This document shows, piece by piece, positions 8,648-19,365 of a stretch of 64,000 nucleotides of DNA (position 1 is the first letter of the stretch; each line of letters begins with the position of its first letter). The notes below the pieces were generated by a model. It was not told where the DNA came from. It saw only the letters and a program-made list of their open reading frames with translations, and ran no database searches. Origin of the DNA: Pseudomonadota bacterium. GTDB lineage: Bacteria > Pseudomonadota > Gammaproteobacteria > Steroidobacterales > Steroidobacteraceae. The stretch spans positions 160,300 through 224,299 of the forward strand of contig JADIYJ010000029.1 of NCBI GenBank assembly GCA_016705325.1, read 5' to 3'. The translations under genes were made by a program, and so were the position numbers.

Positions 8648-8671
8648 GTCAGGTTCCGGTTCGGGTGGGTA

Positions 8672-9496
8672 TCAGAGCGTGCCGAATTCCTGCGCGAGCG
8701 CAGCGGCCCGGCGTGCTCCGGCCGCCACCGCCGCCGTAAAAATACCACGCACGCCAGCCGCGTCGAGCACCTCGAGCGCGGCTGCTGTCGTGCCACCCCT
8801 GGACGTCACCTGGGCGCGTAATTCGGCCGCTGACTCGGTGGCTTCGGCCGCCATCTGGCCCGAACCACGTGCCGTTTCGACGGCGAGTTTGTGCGCCGTT
8901 ACTGGATCGAGTCCAAGCTCGGTGCCGGCTGCTTCCAGACATTCGATCAACAGGAAAAAATACGCCGGACCACTCCCGGACACGGCGGTAACGACGTCGA
9001 GCTGCAGTTCATCGGGAACCCAGACGGTCGGACCGCAGGCGGCCAGGATCGTCTCGGCTGTCTGACGCGACGCGGCGTCGACGCCGGGCATGGCATACAG
9101 CGCCGTGATGCCCGCGCCGATCAGCGCGGGTCGGTTCGGCATCGTGCGAATCAGCGGCACGCCCGGACCCAGCCAGCGCACGAGGTCCTGCAAGCGGATG
9201 CCGGCGGCCACTGAAATGACGAGAGCGCCGGAGGCTGCCACCGTGCCCGCGATCGAGCGGGCGACCTGCGCCATCTGCTGGGGCTTCACCGCGAGCACGA
9301 CGGTGCGGGCACCGATGACGGCTGCCGCTGCAGCGGCCACCGTCGTGACGCCGTAATCCAGCTCGAGCCGCGACCGCTGCGAGGCCTCCGGATCGGCGAC
9401 GATGATCGTGGAGGGCGGCGTGCCGCGCGCGATGAGGCCTCCGATCAGGCCTGTTGCCATGTTGCCGCCACCCACGAAAGCGATCCGACTGGTCAT
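8672..9496 (-). CDS. proC: pyrroline-5-carboxylate reductase
   Basis: A 274-residue cytoplasmic enzyme doing the last step of proline synthesis (P5C + NAD(P)H to proline). The N-terminal Rossmann motif is FVGGGNMATGL; the domain continues with VVLAVKPQQM and RTMPNRPALIG. The C-terminal dimerisation and active-site part has VTAVSGSGPAYFFLLIE and VTSRGGTTAAALEVLD, both family signatures. ATG at 9496 was chosen because AGGAGC lies 8 nt upstream; an alternative start at 9517 would add seven residues. It follows yggS on the same strand. Confidence 0.95.
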   Translation of the reverse strand: MTSRIAFVGGGNMATGLIGGLIARGTPPSTIIVADPEASQRSRLELDYGVTTVAAAAAAVIGARTVVLAVKPQQMAQVARSIAGTVAASGALVISVAAGIRLQDLVRWLGPGVPLIRTMPNRPALIGAGITALYAMPGVDAASRQTAETILAACGPTVWVPDELQLDVVTAVSGSGPAYFFLLIECLEAAGTELGLDPVTAHKLAVETARGSGQMAAEATESAAELRAQVTSRGGTTAAALEVLDAAGVRGIFTAAVAAGARRAAALAQEFGTL

Positions 9497-9519
9497 GCTG
9501 TGTGCTCCTGTCGCCACGG

Positions 9520-10221
9520 TCAGTCCGGGCGGCGTCCGAAAATGGCAGTCCCGACGCGGACGATGGTCGCCCCTTCGAGCACGGCGGCTTCGAGGTCGTC
9601 GCTCATGCCCATCGACAGGGTGTCGAGGGCGTGACCGGCCGCGTTGAGTGACTCAAGCAGCTCGCGTAACTGGCGGAAAGGTCGCCGCTGAGCCTCCAGC
9701 TCCGCCGCCGGCGGCGGAATGCACATCAGTCCTCGCAGGCGCAGTCGGGGCAGCGCGGTGATTGCCGTCGCAAGTGCCGGTGCTGCCGCCGGAGTGACCC
9801 CACCCTTGCCGGGTTCGTCGGCCAGCCTGACCTGCAGCAGCACCTGCAGTGGCGCCACGTCGTGTGGTCGCTGGGCGCTCAGCCGCGAGGCGATCCGCTC
9901 GCGATCCACGGTGTGCACCCAGTCGAAGTCCGCGGCGACTTCGCGTGTTTTGTTGCCCTGCAGTTGACCGATGAAGTGCCAGGTGAGACCCGGCACGTCG
10001 GCGAGGGCTGCGACTTTGCCGATCCCTTCCTGGAGATAGTTCTCGCCGAATTCGGTCTGTCCGGCGGTCGCCGCGGCCCGCACCATCGCCGCCGGCTGCT
10101 GCTTGCTGACCGCCAGCAGCCGTACCGAGCCCGGGTCCCGACCCGCACGTTCAGCGGCCCGGACGATGCGCGTACGCACTGATTGCAGTGCTGCCGGTGA
10201 GAACTGCGGAGCGGTTAACAT
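9520..10221 (-). CDS. yggS: YggS family PLP homeostasis protein
   Basis: A 233-residue PLP-binding protein related to the N-terminal barrel of alanine racemase. The PLP lysine is in LLAVSKQQP (K40), followed by FGENYLQEG, WHFIGQLQGNK, GLMCIPPP and the C-terminal LSMGMSDDLEAAV and GTAIFGRR, all YggS hallmarks. It buffers pyridoxal phosphate in the cytoplasm. Its start faces pilT about 90 nt away, a divergent arrangement seen in Pseudomonas and Xanthomonas. Confidence 0.94.
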   Translation of the reverse strand: MLTAPQFSPAALQSVRTRIVRAAERAGRDPGSVRLLAVSKQQPAAMVRAAATAGQTEFGENYLQEGIGKVAALADVPGLTWHFIGQLQGNKTREVAADFDWVHTVDRERIASRLSAQRPHDVAPLQVLLQVRLADEPGKGGVTPAAAPALATAITALPRLRLRGLMCIPPPAAELEAQRRPFRQLRELLESLNAAGHALDTLSMGMSDDLEAAVLEGATIVRVGTAIFGRRPD

Positions 10222-10312
10222 ATTGGGGTCCGAGGGGCTGATCTATACTCTGCCGGCCTGCAAGACCCGTCCGGTTCCGGATTCGGCTCGCAGGCTAGAG
10301 GGAGCCGACACG

Positions 10313-11353
<1,041 letters not shown>

Positions 11354-11382
11354 GCGGCGACACCGGCGCCTGAGAGAACACC

Positions 11383-12528
11383 ATGGATCGTGATACCAGC
11401 ATCAAGCTCATGCAGGACCTGCTGCGCCGGATGGTCGAGCGCGACGGTTCCGACCTCTTCATCACCGCCGGCTTCCCGCCGGCGATCAAGATCGACGGCG
11501 AGATCAAGCCGCAGACCAACCAGCCGCTGACTCCGGAGCAGGCGCAGCTGCTCGTGCGCGCGATCATGAACGACCGCCAGACCAAGGAGTTCGACGCGAC
11601 GCGCGAATGCAACTTCGCGATCGCGCCGCCGGGCATCGGCCGCTTCCGCGTCAGCGCCTTCGTGCAGATGGGGCTCACCGGCGCGGTGCTGCGCACCATC
11701 AATATCAAGGTGCCGACGGTCGACGAGCTCGAGCTGCCGCCGATACTCAAGGAAATCGTGCTGTCGAAGCGCGGCCTGTGCATCCTGGTCGGCGCGACCG
11801 GCTCGGGCAAGTCGACTTCGCTCGCCGCGATGCTGGACTACCGCAACGACAAGACCCGCGGCCACATCATCACGATCGAGGACCCGATCGAGTACGTCCA
11901 CACCCACCGCAACTGCGTCGTGACGCAGCGCGAGGTGGGCGTCGACACCGAAAGCTGGCACATGGCGCTCAAGAACACGCTGCGCCAGGCGCCCGACGTG
12001 ATCCTGATCGGCGAAATTCGCGACCGCGAGACGATGGAATACGGCATCCAGTTCGCCGAGACCGGCCACCTGGTGCTGGCGACGCTGCATGCCAACAGCG
12101 CCAACCAGGCAATGGACCGCATCATCAACTTCTTCCCGGAAGACCGGCGCGAGCAGTTGCTGATGGACCTTTCGCTGAACATCCGGGCCATGATCGCGCA
12201 GCGCCTGATCCCGCGCGAGTCCGGCAAGGGGCGCATTGCCGCAATGGAGGTGATGCTGAACACGCCGTTGATCGCCGACCTGATCTTCCGCGGCGAGGTC
12301 AGCGCCATCAAGGAGATCATGGCCAAGTCGAACCGGCTCGGCATGAAGACCTTCGACCAGGCGCTGTACGAACTGTTCGAGGCCGGAATCATTTCGTACG
12401 AGGAAGCGCTGCGCAACGCCGACTCGAAGAACGAGATCCGGCTGCGCATCAAGCTCGAGAGCAAGCGCGAAAAATCGGCTCACCTCGACGAAACCGGCGC
12501 GCTCAAGATCCTCGAGGAAGAGGAATGA
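11383..12528 (+). CDS. pilU: type IV pilus ATPase PilU
   Basis: A 381-residue PilT paralogue that assists retraction under load. It has Walker A GATGSGKSTS (from about 137), IITIEDPIEYVHTHRN, Walker B ILIGEIRD and TGHLVLATLHANSANQ. In place of PilT's AIRNL motif it has LIADLIFRGEVSAIKEIM, as in PilU. A charged C-terminal extension (RLRIKLESKREKSAHLDE, ending LEEEE) is also typical. It starts 29 nt after pilT and its stop overlaps the next ATG (ATGATG), so translation of the third ATPase may be coupled to it. Confidence 0.95.
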   Translation: MDRDTSIKLMQDLLRRMVERDGSDLFITAGFPPAIKIDGEIKPQTNQPLTPEQAQLLVRAIMNDRQTKEFDATRECNFAIAPPGIGRFRVSAFVQMGLTGAVLRTINIKVPTVDELELPPILKEIVLSKRGLCILVGATGSGKSTSLAAMLDYRNDKTRGHIITIEDPIEYVHTHRNCVVTQREVGVDTESWHMALKNTLRQAPDVILIGEIRDRETMEYGIQFAETGHLVLATLHANSANQAMDRIINFFPEDRREQLLMDLSLNIRAMIAQRLIPRESGKGRIAAMEVMLNTPLIADLIFRGEVSAIKEIMAKSNRLGMKTFDQALYELFEAGIISYEEALRNADSKNEIRLRIKLESKREKSAHLDETGALKILEEEE

Positions 12529-13686
12529 TGGCGGCCGAATCGCCCGAAATCGAGGCGACCACGCCGCCGCCCGAGCGGTTTCTGGACGACGGCGGTCTGG
12601 TGGGTGTCGACACCGCCCGCAACTTCGTGCTGAACACCAGGCCGCTGTTCAAGCTGATGGTGGAGAAGAAGGCTTCCGACCTGTTCTTCAGCTCGAACGC
12701 CCCGATCAAGATCAAGATCGAGGGCAAGATCGTCCCCTGTCAACAAGCAGGTGCTGACGGCAGACCAGGTGCGCCAGGCCGCCTACGGCCTGATGAACCA
12801 GGAACAGATCGACTACTTCCAGCAGGAGCTGGAGATCGACTTCGCGATCTCCGAGCCGGGCCTCGGGCGCTTCCGTATCGCGGTCTTCCACCAGCGCGGC
12901 AACCCCGCCATGGTGCTGCGCTACATCACCGCCGACATGCCGTCGCTCGAGGAGCTCGGCCTGCCGATGATCATGAAGGACCTGGTCATGATCAAGCGCG
13001 GACTGGTGCTCATGGTGGGCGCCACGGGCTCGGGCAAGTCGACCTCGCTCGCGGCCATGCTCAATTACCGCAACGAGACCTCGTCCGACCACATCCTGAC
13101 GGTCGAGGACCCGATCGAGTTCCTGCACCGGAACAAGAAGTCGATCGTCAACCAGCGCGAAGTGGGGCTCGACACCAAGTCGTTCCATCGCGCGCTGCGC
13201 AGCGCCATGCGCGCCGCGCCGGACGTGATCCTGATCGGTGAAATCCGCGACCGCGAGTCGATGGAATACGCGCTGACGTTCGCGGGCACGGGCCACCTGT
13301 GCCTCGCGACGCTGCACGCGAACAACGCGGCCGAGACGCTCGACCGCATCATCAACATGTTCCCGCGCGACCAGCACTCGCAGATCTTCCTCGACCTGTC
13401 GCAGTACCTGAAGGCGATACTTTCCCAGCGCCTGGTCATGGGCAGGGACGGCAAGCGCTGCGCCGCTCTCGAGGTGCTGCTCAACACGCCGCACGTGCAG
13501 GAGCTGATCAAGAAGGGCGACGTGATCGGCGTCAAGGAATCGCTGATTCGCAGCAGCGAGAAGGGCGTGCAGAGCTTCGACATCGCGCTCTACGAGCTGT
13601 ACAAGCAGGGCAAGGTCACGCTCGAGGAGGCGATTTCGAACGCCGACTCGCGCACCAACCTCGAGGCGAAGATCAACTTCGGTTGA
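12525..13686 (+). pseudogene. third PilT/PilU-type ATPase, one frameshift
   Basis: A second PilU-like retraction ATPase directly after pilU. The N-terminal 71 residues (MMAAESPEIEATTPP to KIKIEGKIVP) read in one frame. At about 12738 one extra base (CCCCTGTCAAC, expected CCCCGTCAAC) moves the rest to another frame, which carries NKQVLTADQVRQAAYGLM, Walker A GATGSGKSTS, ILTVEDPIEFLHRNK, Walker B ILIGEIRD, TGHLCLATLHANNAAE and a PilU-like end LEAKINFG. Corrected length is about 386 residues. Everything apart from the single indel is intact, so I suspect a consensus error. If the indel is real, only the 311-residue ATP-binding part from ATG 12751 would be made. Two long hairpins follow. Confidence 0.85.
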
Positions 13687-13731
13687 GTCTCCGGCGCGAT
13701 CGGCGATTCGCAGGCGCCGAGGGTGTAGCAG

Positions 13732-13805
13732 GCGGCCGATCCGGTGCCTTTCCCCGAGCTTGGAAAGGCAGACACGCGCTCGGGGAAAGGCACCGGATCG
13801 GCCGC
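13732..13805. repeat. 28-bp perfect inverted repeat, short-loop palindromic element
   Basis: The arms 13732-13759 and 13778-13805 are exact reverse complements (28 bp), separated by an 18-nt loop. Read on the minus strand the loop is GCGTGTCTGCCTTTCCAA. Almost the same loop is found in the element at 23143-23206, with a different stem. It lies 45 nt after the third pilus ATPase and could act as a strong terminator or mRNA 3' protector, but there is no T-run. Confidence 0.9.
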
Positions 13806-13823
13806 TTGCGAGACCGCGCCTGA

Positions 13824-13886
13824 GCGACCGGAATCGACGCCGATCATCACCGCAACAGCAGCATCACCGCCGTCGATTCCGGTCGC
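13824..13886. repeat. 16-bp perfect inverted repeat
   Basis: The arms 13824-13839 and 13871-13886 are exact reverse complements (GCGACCGGAATCGACG and its complement), with a 31-nt loop containing ATCATCACCGCAACAGCAGC. This second stem-loop begins 18 nt after the 28-bp hairpin. Its loop does not share the GTGTCTGCC motif. It may be part of the same termination region. Confidence 0.85.
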
Positions 13887-14225
13887 ACGGCGCTCGCAGC
13901 GTCGATAGTCGCCACCTCAGCGTGAGCTGCCTGGCTTGAAGAGCCTTGCCCCCAAAAGGGCCGCGAGCCCACCCCGACACTTCGCGACGCCTGCAGCTTG
14001 AACTCGCCAGTAGTTGTCGGCTCCGTTACCGAAACGTGATGGCTCTTGCTGCAGGTTCCAGTAGAAAGCAGTCATTCGCCGATGTCGCAAACCGGCCAGG
14101 GGACTAAACCGCTCTCGCGGTAGGGCTGCTTCGATCCGAGTGCGGTGGATGACTGAGTCCTGAGGCTCTGTTTCGTATGTTTCGGAGTGAGGCGATCCGC
14201 CTCGCATCGGGACCGGAGCAGAGCC
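13887..14225. other. left flank of the IS91-like element, no convincing gene
   Basis: About 340 nt with no gene I can support. A 96-codon minus-strand reading frame (13917-14207) has no recognisable domain and ordinary composition. A short hairpin (GAGGCGATCCGCCTC) lies at about 14188-14202, just before the recombinase start. The stretch probably holds the left end of the IS91-family element, whose exact boundary I cannot place. Confidence 0.4.
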
Positions 14226-15101
14226 ATGAACACCACGACATCAGGCATTTCGCCGCTGCGTCAACGCATGATCGAAGACATGCGGATGCGCAAGCTCGCG
14301 CCCACGACGCAGATCGGCTACATCCGTGCGGTAAGGCATTTCGCGGGCTTTTTAGGCCGCTCGCCCGACACGGCGAGTGCGGGGGACCTGCGCCGCTATC
14401 AACTGCACTGTGTCGATCGAGGCGTCTCCCCGATCACGCTCAACGCAACGATTACCGGGCTCAAGTTCTTCTTCCAGGTCACCCTCGGCCGCGCCGAGCT
14501 GATGGCGAAGATGCGCCCCCTGCCCGTGGCGCAGACACTGCCGGTGATTCTCAGCCGCGAGGAAGTGGGCCGCCTGATCGAGTCGGCACGCAACCTCAAG
14601 CATCGCACCGCGTTGTCGGTGGCGTATGGCGCGGGGCTTCGCGTCAGCGAAGTCATCGCGCTCAAGGTCGCCGACATCGACAGCACGCGCATGGTGCTGC
14701 GCGTCGAGCAGGGCAAGGGCCGCAAGGATCGCTATGCGTTGCTGCCGCCGTTGCTGCTCGAGCGGCTGCGCGCCTGGTGGCGAGCGGGTCGCGCCGAGGG
14801 CAAGCTGCTGCCGAACGGCTGGCTGTTCCCGGGCCGCGATCCCCTCGATCCCATGACGACGCGGCAGCTGAACCGCGTCGTGCACGAGGCGGCTGCCCTC
14901 GCGCGCATCGACAAGCGCGTCTCGATGCACACGCTCCGGCACTGCTTCGCGACTCACCTGCTCGAGCAGAAGGAAGATATCCGGGTGATCCAGGTGCTGC
15001 TCGGGCACAAGAAGCTCGAGACCACCGCGCTGTATACGCAGGTGGCCACGGAGACGCTGCGCGAGGTGATCAGTCCGCTGGAGAGCACCCGACCGGCGTA
15101 G
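14226..15101 (+). CDS. tyrosine recombinase/integrase of the IS91-type element
   Basis: A 291-residue phage-type integrase. The N-terminal SAM-like core-binding domain (about 1-95) has LAPTTQIGYIRAVRHFAGFL. The catalytic domain carries the full set R139 (AGLRVSEV), H235-x-x-R238 (HTLRHCFATHLL), H261 (LLGHKKLETT) and nucleophile Y270 (ALYTQV). It starts with ATG at 14226; an in-frame extension upstream has no family match. It is 9 nt from the IS91 transposase. Because all catalytic residues are present it may be active even though the transposase reading frame is interrupted. Confidence 0.93.
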   Translation: MNTTTSGISPLRQRMIEDMRMRKLAPTTQIGYIRAVRHFAGFLGRSPDTASAGDLRRYQLHCVDRGVSPITLNATITGLKFFFQVTLGRAELMAKMRPLPVAQTLPVILSREEVGRLIESARNLKHRTALSVAYGAGLRVSEVIALKVADIDSTRMVLRVEQGKGRKDRYALLPPLLLERLRAWWRAGRAEGKLLPNGWLFPGRDPLDPMTTRQLNRVVHEAAALARIDKRVSMHTLRHCFATHLLEQKEDIRVIQVLLGHKKLETTALYTQVATETLREVISPLESTRPA

Positions 15102-15110
15102 GGCAGGCTC

Positions 15111-16297
15111 GTGCTGGAGGTGGCGGATATCTTCCGCGCCCACGGCCCGAGCTGGCGGCACGAGCAGCGCGGCCACTTGAGTGTCGGCCAGCTCAAGGTC
15201 ATGTCGGCGATCGAGAGCTGTCGCAGCGCGGCCCTCGGCGGCCATGCGCTGCGCTGCTCGGCCTGCGCGCAGCCGCAGATCGCCTATAACTCCTGCCGCA
15301 ACCGGCACTGTCCCAAGTGCCAGTCGAGCGCCGCGCAACGCTGGCTCGACGCGCGTCAGGCCGACCTGCTGCCGGTCGACTACTACCACGTGGTCTTCAC
15401 GCTGCCCGCGCCCATCAGCGCTATCGCTTACACCAACAAGGAGCTCGTGTATGGCCTGCTGTTCGATCTCGCCGCCGAGACGCTGCGCACGATCGCCGCC
15501 GACCCCAAGCACCTCGGTGCCCGCATCGGTGTCACCCTGGTGCTGCACACCTGGGGGTCGGCACTGACCCACCATCCCCATGTCCACGGCATCGTGCCCG
15601 GCGGCGGCCTCGCGCTCGATGCCGAACGCTGGGTACCCTGCAGGCCGGGGTTCTTCCTGCCGGTGCGCGTGCTCTCGCGGCTGTTCCGGCGGCGCTTCTC
15701 GAAGAGCTGTCCGCGGCCCATGGCCGCGGACAGCTGCACTTCTTCGGTGAGCACGCGGACCTGGCTGATCCGGCCACCTTCGCCGACTGGCTCGCACCGC
15801 TGCGCCAGTGCGAGTGGGTTGTCTACGCCAAGCGCCCGTTCGCAGGCCCCGCGGCCGTACTCGCCTATTTGTCGCGCTACACCCACCGCGTCGCCATCTC
15901 CAACCGCCGGCTGCTGGCCTTGGACGAGCGCGGCGTTACGTTCCGCTGGAAGGACTACCGCGCGGAGGGCCGCACGCGCCACAAGACCATGAGCTTGAGC
16001 AGCGCAGAGTTCATGCGTCGGTTCCTGCTGCACGTGCTGCCAGGCGGCTTCCACCGCATCCGCCACTATGGGCTGCTCGCCAACGCGCGCCGCAAGAGCA
16101 ACCTGGCCACCGCACGCACGCTCCTGCACCAACCGGCCCCGACCGTTGCGATCCGTTCCAGCGAGGCGCCTACCGGCACGGGTCACGCGCAGCCCACGTT
16201 CCGCTGCCGACACTGTGGCGCGCCCATGCTCATCCTCGAGACCTTCGCCCGCGTTCCGCACATCCGCGGGCCACCGGCTTCGGATCCGCGCTCATGA
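15111..16297 (+). pseudogene. IS91-family (HUH, Y2) transposase, frameshifted
   Basis: A rolling-circle transposase of about 395 residues when corrected, starting at a GTG. The N-terminal zinc-finger region has CRNRHCPKCQSSAAQRWL. The HUH motif is HHPHVHGIVPGG (H157-V-H159). At about 15697 one base is missing (CGCTTCTCGAAGAG, expected CGCTTCCTCGAAGAG) and the protein continues in another frame with LEELSAAHGRGQLHFFGEH, the paired tyrosines YLSRYTHRVAISN and a C-terminal CRHCGAPM zinc motif, ending at 16297. Both halves are otherwise well preserved, so this is a recent indel or a sequence error. Confidence 0.9.
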
Positions 16298-16758
16298 GCA
16301 TGGGTCGCTCGGCAACCCTAATTGCATCGCCGGCGCTGCATCCGTCCGTGCCGACGCGAACGCCCGTGGCCGCGCGCCGCTCAGGGCATCCCAATGACCC
16401 CCTCCAACGCCAACCACGCCGCTGCGATCGCGCTGCACTCGCGCACGGGCACGCGATTGCCGTCGACTCCATCGTCGTCATCGGTGCCGTCATCACTTCA
16501 CGCGGCATCCCGCGCGCTCAAATCCCCATAGCGCAGCGTCGTTCCTGACCCGGCTCAGTTCGGCCCCGCGGTTTCCTCCCTTGAGGATTGTGCGACGCCC
16601 GCCACTACCCTCGTTGGCGAGCCCACAGCGTTGCGCTCTCGCGGGCGGGCATCGCACAATCCTTAACAGGAGCCGACTTACCGCTCCCATGCGCTCGACG
16701 CAAGACCAGGGACGATCCGACCGCTGGACGGCAGAACAGTCGACAACGTGACGGTGTC
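16298..16758. other. right flank of the IS91-like element, no gene seen
   Basis: About 460 nt without a supportable gene. It contains the imperfect inverted repeat at 16581-16602 and 16645-16666 (TTGAGGATTGTGCGACGCCC against its complement, two mismatches in 22), which is a likely end structure of the mobile element. The rest is high-GC sequence in which I see no coding or RNA feature. Confidence 0.5.
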
Positions 16759-17778
16759 TCACCTGCTTGGCTTGTGTCGCTTCCCCGGAGCGGCCACGTT
16801 GCCCGGGACCGTACCGGGCCGCAAGTGCGCTCGCCATCGATTCTCGAGCACCGCATCTTTCGCCACGCTCGCCGCGTGGGCGGCGCGCAGGGCGGCCAGA
16901 AACTCAATTGCCGCCGGGCTGGGCGAGCGATGACGCAACTTCATGAACGCCCAACTGGTTCGCATCCAACTCTGGTAGAAGATCGGCACTACGCGGCGCA
17001 GCGCCAGCGCCCGCGTCATCATGCCGAGAGTTGCCAGCATTACTGCATCCGACCTGGCTATCGTGGCGACGGCGAGCGGGACGGTCGGACACTCAATCGC
17101 GGGAACAGGACGCGTAAGTCCCACCGTTGATGAGGCTCCCAGCGCTTCGAGGAAGGGCTTGAGGGCGCGCGGCGGCAGGCGGGAAACCTGGACCAGCGGG
17201 AAGTCGAGGACATCGCGCAGCGCAGCGTTTGCCGCGGTAAGTGGATGCCCGGCTCGCGCAAAGAGATAGGCCTTGATGGGTTCGAGGGTTTCGAAGATAT
17301 CGATCGATTCGTCGCCCTGCAGGATCGTGCTCTCGCCGACAACGAGGTCCAGCGCCCGTTGACGAAGCGCGCGTCCAAGAACCTCCAACGAATCCACCTG
17401 AATGCGAACGCGCAGGGCAGGATGCGCGGATACGAAGCGCGGCAGGGCATGCGGTAACAGCAGTTCCGCGGCGTAGGGGCCGAAGCCGATCGCGAGCTCG
17501 CCCTTGTGCAGCCCCTTGGCCAGCGCTACTTCGCGCTCGAGATCCGAGACCTGCGCGGACACGGCCGCGGCCTGCTGCAGGAATAGGTAACCGAAGTCCG
17601 TTGGCTCCGCGCCGTGTCGGAGCCTGGAGAACAGTGGCAGACCGACGGTCGCCTCCAGATCCCTGATGCTGCGGCTGAGCGTTGGCTGCGCGATGCCGAG
17701 CGCATCGGCGGCGCGGCTGAAGCTGCCGTGTTCGGCCAGTGCCGCGGCATGTCGGATGAGGCGAAGGTCAATGGGCAC
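16759..17778 (-). CDS. LysR family transcriptional regulator
   Basis: A 339-residue regulator. The winged HTH is at the N-terminus (LIRHAAALAEHGSFSRAADA, then LGIAQPTLSRSIRDLEATVG, residues 7-47). The periplasmic-binding-like effector domain (about 90-300) begins ELAIGFGPYAAELLLP. The C-terminal tail is longer than usual and basic. Its start is about 160 nt from the divergent DUF1254 gene at 17940, the usual layout for a LysR protein and its target, so I infer control of the DUF1254 pair. The inducer is unknown. Confidence 0.88.
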   Translation of the reverse strand: MPIDLRLIRHAAALAEHGSFSRAADALGIAQPTLSRSIRDLEATVGLPLFSRLRHGAEPTDFGYLFLQQAAAVSAQVSDLEREVALAKGLHKGELAIGFGPYAAELLLPHALPRFVSAHPALRVRIQVDSLEVLGRALRQRALDLVVGESTILQGDESIDIFETLEPIKAYLFARAGHPLTAANAALRDVLDFPLVQVSRLPPRALKPFLEALGASSTVGLTRPVPAIECPTVPLAVATIARSDAVMLATLGMMTRALALRRVVPIFYQSWMRTSWAFMKLRHRSPSPAAIEFLAALRAAHAASVAKDAVLENRWRAHLRPGTVPGNVAAPGKRHKPSR

Positions 17779-17939
17779 GCTGGGGGCCAGACGATAGAGG
17801 GGACGAGCGAACTATACCCAGACCGTATGGAACCGATAGCCCCGGCGACATTGCCAGCCTTCCAGGCAACGCCGAGAATCCGCCCGCCAATCGGAGACCA
17901 GACATCCACCGGTAAGCCCACCAACAAGGGTGAGTCCAA

Positions 17940-19343
17940 ATGGTTGAAATGACATCAAAGCTTCGGCACAGCCTCGCGTTCTTTGCCGCGATGCTTTTGC
18001 CCCCGCTTACCGGCAGCGCGCAGACTCGGGCGCCACTTGCGCCAACTGAAGCCAGGGCGATCGCCGAAGAGGCTTACATCTTCGGCATGGCCATCGTCGA
18101 GCACTACAAGGCGCTGTGGGCCTACGGCATCGAGCCGCAGTCACCCAAGTACTGTGGCATCAACAAGCTCTGCAACGACACGCGACTCTATGGTCCGAAG
18201 GACACCGCCGTCGTGTCGGCCAACAACGACACCATCTACACCAGCGGAATGATGGACCTGCGCGCGGAGCCGATGATCCTGCAGGTGCCGGCCATTACGG
18301 ACCGGTACTACTCGTTCATGCTGGTCGACATGGTGACCGACAACTTCGCCTACGTCGGCTCGCGCGCCACCGGCACTGAGCCAGGCACCTACGCGATCAC
18401 AGGCCCGGGCTGGAAAGGGCAACTGCCCAAGGGTGTGACACGCATCCCGTCGCCGAGCTGGCTGGTCCTCGCGATCGGACGTACGGGCGTCAACGGCGAG
18501 GCCGACATGCCGGCGCTGCGCAAGGCGCAGGCCGGCTACAAGCTCGTGCCGCTGTCGACTTTCGTCGGCAAGCCCGCGCCGCCCGCCGCGCCGAATATCG
18601 AATTCCCGCCATTCGTCGATGCCAAGACCGCGGACAGTGCGACGTTCATCAATTACCTCAATTTCATGATGCAGTTCCAGGCCTTCCCGGCCGCAGAGCA
18701 GCCGATGCTCGACCGCCTGGCGCGCATCGGCGTCGGTCCGGGCCGCGCGTTCGATCCGACAGCCTTTTCGCCGGAGGTGATGCAGGCCATCGACGAAGGC
18801 ATTGACGCGGGACGAGAGAAGGTGCGCGCCAAGGCGGACAACCTTGGCACCCAGGTCAACGGCTGGAACATTTCCCCCGCCAACGCCGGCGAATTCGGGC
18901 AAGACTTCATGACGCGTTCGGCGGCGGCCTGGAAGTACATCTACGTGAACTCGGCCGTGGAGGCGATGTACCCGACAGCAGGGGTCGACGGCAGCAGCAA
19001 GCCGCTGGAAGGCGGCACCGGTCGCTATGTCCTCACGTTTCCACCGGGCGCGCTGCCACCCGTCGACTACTTCTGGTCGCTGACGCTTTACGACGCCAAG
19101 ACCCAGGTGCCGATCGAGAACGCGATCGATCGCTATTCGATCGGCGACCGCACGCCCGGCATCGTCAAGGGCGCGGACGGCTCGCTGACGATCTACATCC
19201 AGGCCGACAGGCCAACGACCAATGCCGCCAACTGGTTGCCGGCGCCCAAGGCGCCGTTCTACGTGATCCTGCGCACCTATGGCCCGAAACCCGCGATGCT
19301 CGACGGCAGCTACAAGGTTCCGCCGATCACCCGCGCGAATTGA
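17940..19343 (+). CDS. DUF1254/DUF1214 domain-containing exported protein
   Basis: A 467-residue exported protein. A signal peptide (about 1-28, LAFFAAMLLPPLTGSAQT) precedes the DUF1254 domain (about 40-170; AYIFGMAIVEHYKALWAYG, NNDTIYTSGMMDLRAEP, DRYYSFMLVDMVTDNFAYVG) and a C-terminal DUF1214 domain (about 340-460; FWSLTLYD, NAIDRYSIGDRTPG, GSLTIYIQADRP). No enzymatic role is established for the family. It shares about the same architecture as the next gene, from which it is separated by 22 nt, so they are likely a duplicated pair in one operon, probably under the divergent LysR protein. Confidence 0.9.
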   Translation: MVEMTSKLRHSLAFFAAMLLPPLTGSAQTRAPLAPTEARAIAEEAYIFGMAIVEHYKALWAYGIEPQSPKYCGINKLCNDTRLYGPKDTAVVSANNDTIYTSGMMDLRAEPMILQVPAITDRYYSFMLVDMVTDNFAYVGSRATGTEPGTYAITGPGWKGQLPKGVTRIPSPSWLVLAIGRTGVNGEADMPALRKAQAGYKLVPLSTFVGKPAPPAAPNIEFPPFVDAKTADSATFINYLNFMMQFQAFPAAEQPMLDRLARIGVGPGRAFDPTAFSPEVMQAIDEGIDAGREKVRAKADNLGTQVNGWNISPANAGEFGQDFMTRSAAAWKYIYVNSAVEAMYPTAGVDGSSKPLEGGTGRYVLTFPPGALPPVDYFWSLTLYDAKTQVPIENAIDRYSIGDRTPGIVKGADGSLTIYIQADRPTTNAANWLPAPKAPFYVILRTYGPKPAMLDGSYKVPPITRAN

Positions 19344-19365
19344 CCTTATCTCGAGCGGGAATCCC

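Larger units (their letters stand above)
14150..16666 (+). mobile_element. IS91-family element with accompanying tyrosine recombinase (approximate ends)
   Basis: A transposable unit with two genes in tandem: a tyrosine recombinase (14226-15101) and, 9 nt later, a HUH/Y2 transposase of the IS91 family (15111-16297, frameshifted). IS91 elements move by rolling-circle transfer of one strand and do not make target duplications. An imperfect inverted repeat at 16581-16602/16645-16666 (20 of 22 pairs) lies 284 nt after the transposase and is a candidate terminal hairpin. The left end is placed only roughly. A recombinase ahead of the transposase is known in several proteobacterial IS91 relatives. 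Confidence 0.75.

Noticed and set aside
13917..14207. 96-codon minus-strand reading frame beside the IS91-like element
   Set aside because: No recognisable domain, no good start signal, overlaps the recombinase leader, and composition is like non-coding GC-rich DNA.
16581..16666. Integron attC site
   Set aside because: No integron-type integrase (the recombinase lacks the IntI extra motif as far as I can see) and no gene cassettes; its position fits an IS91 end better.
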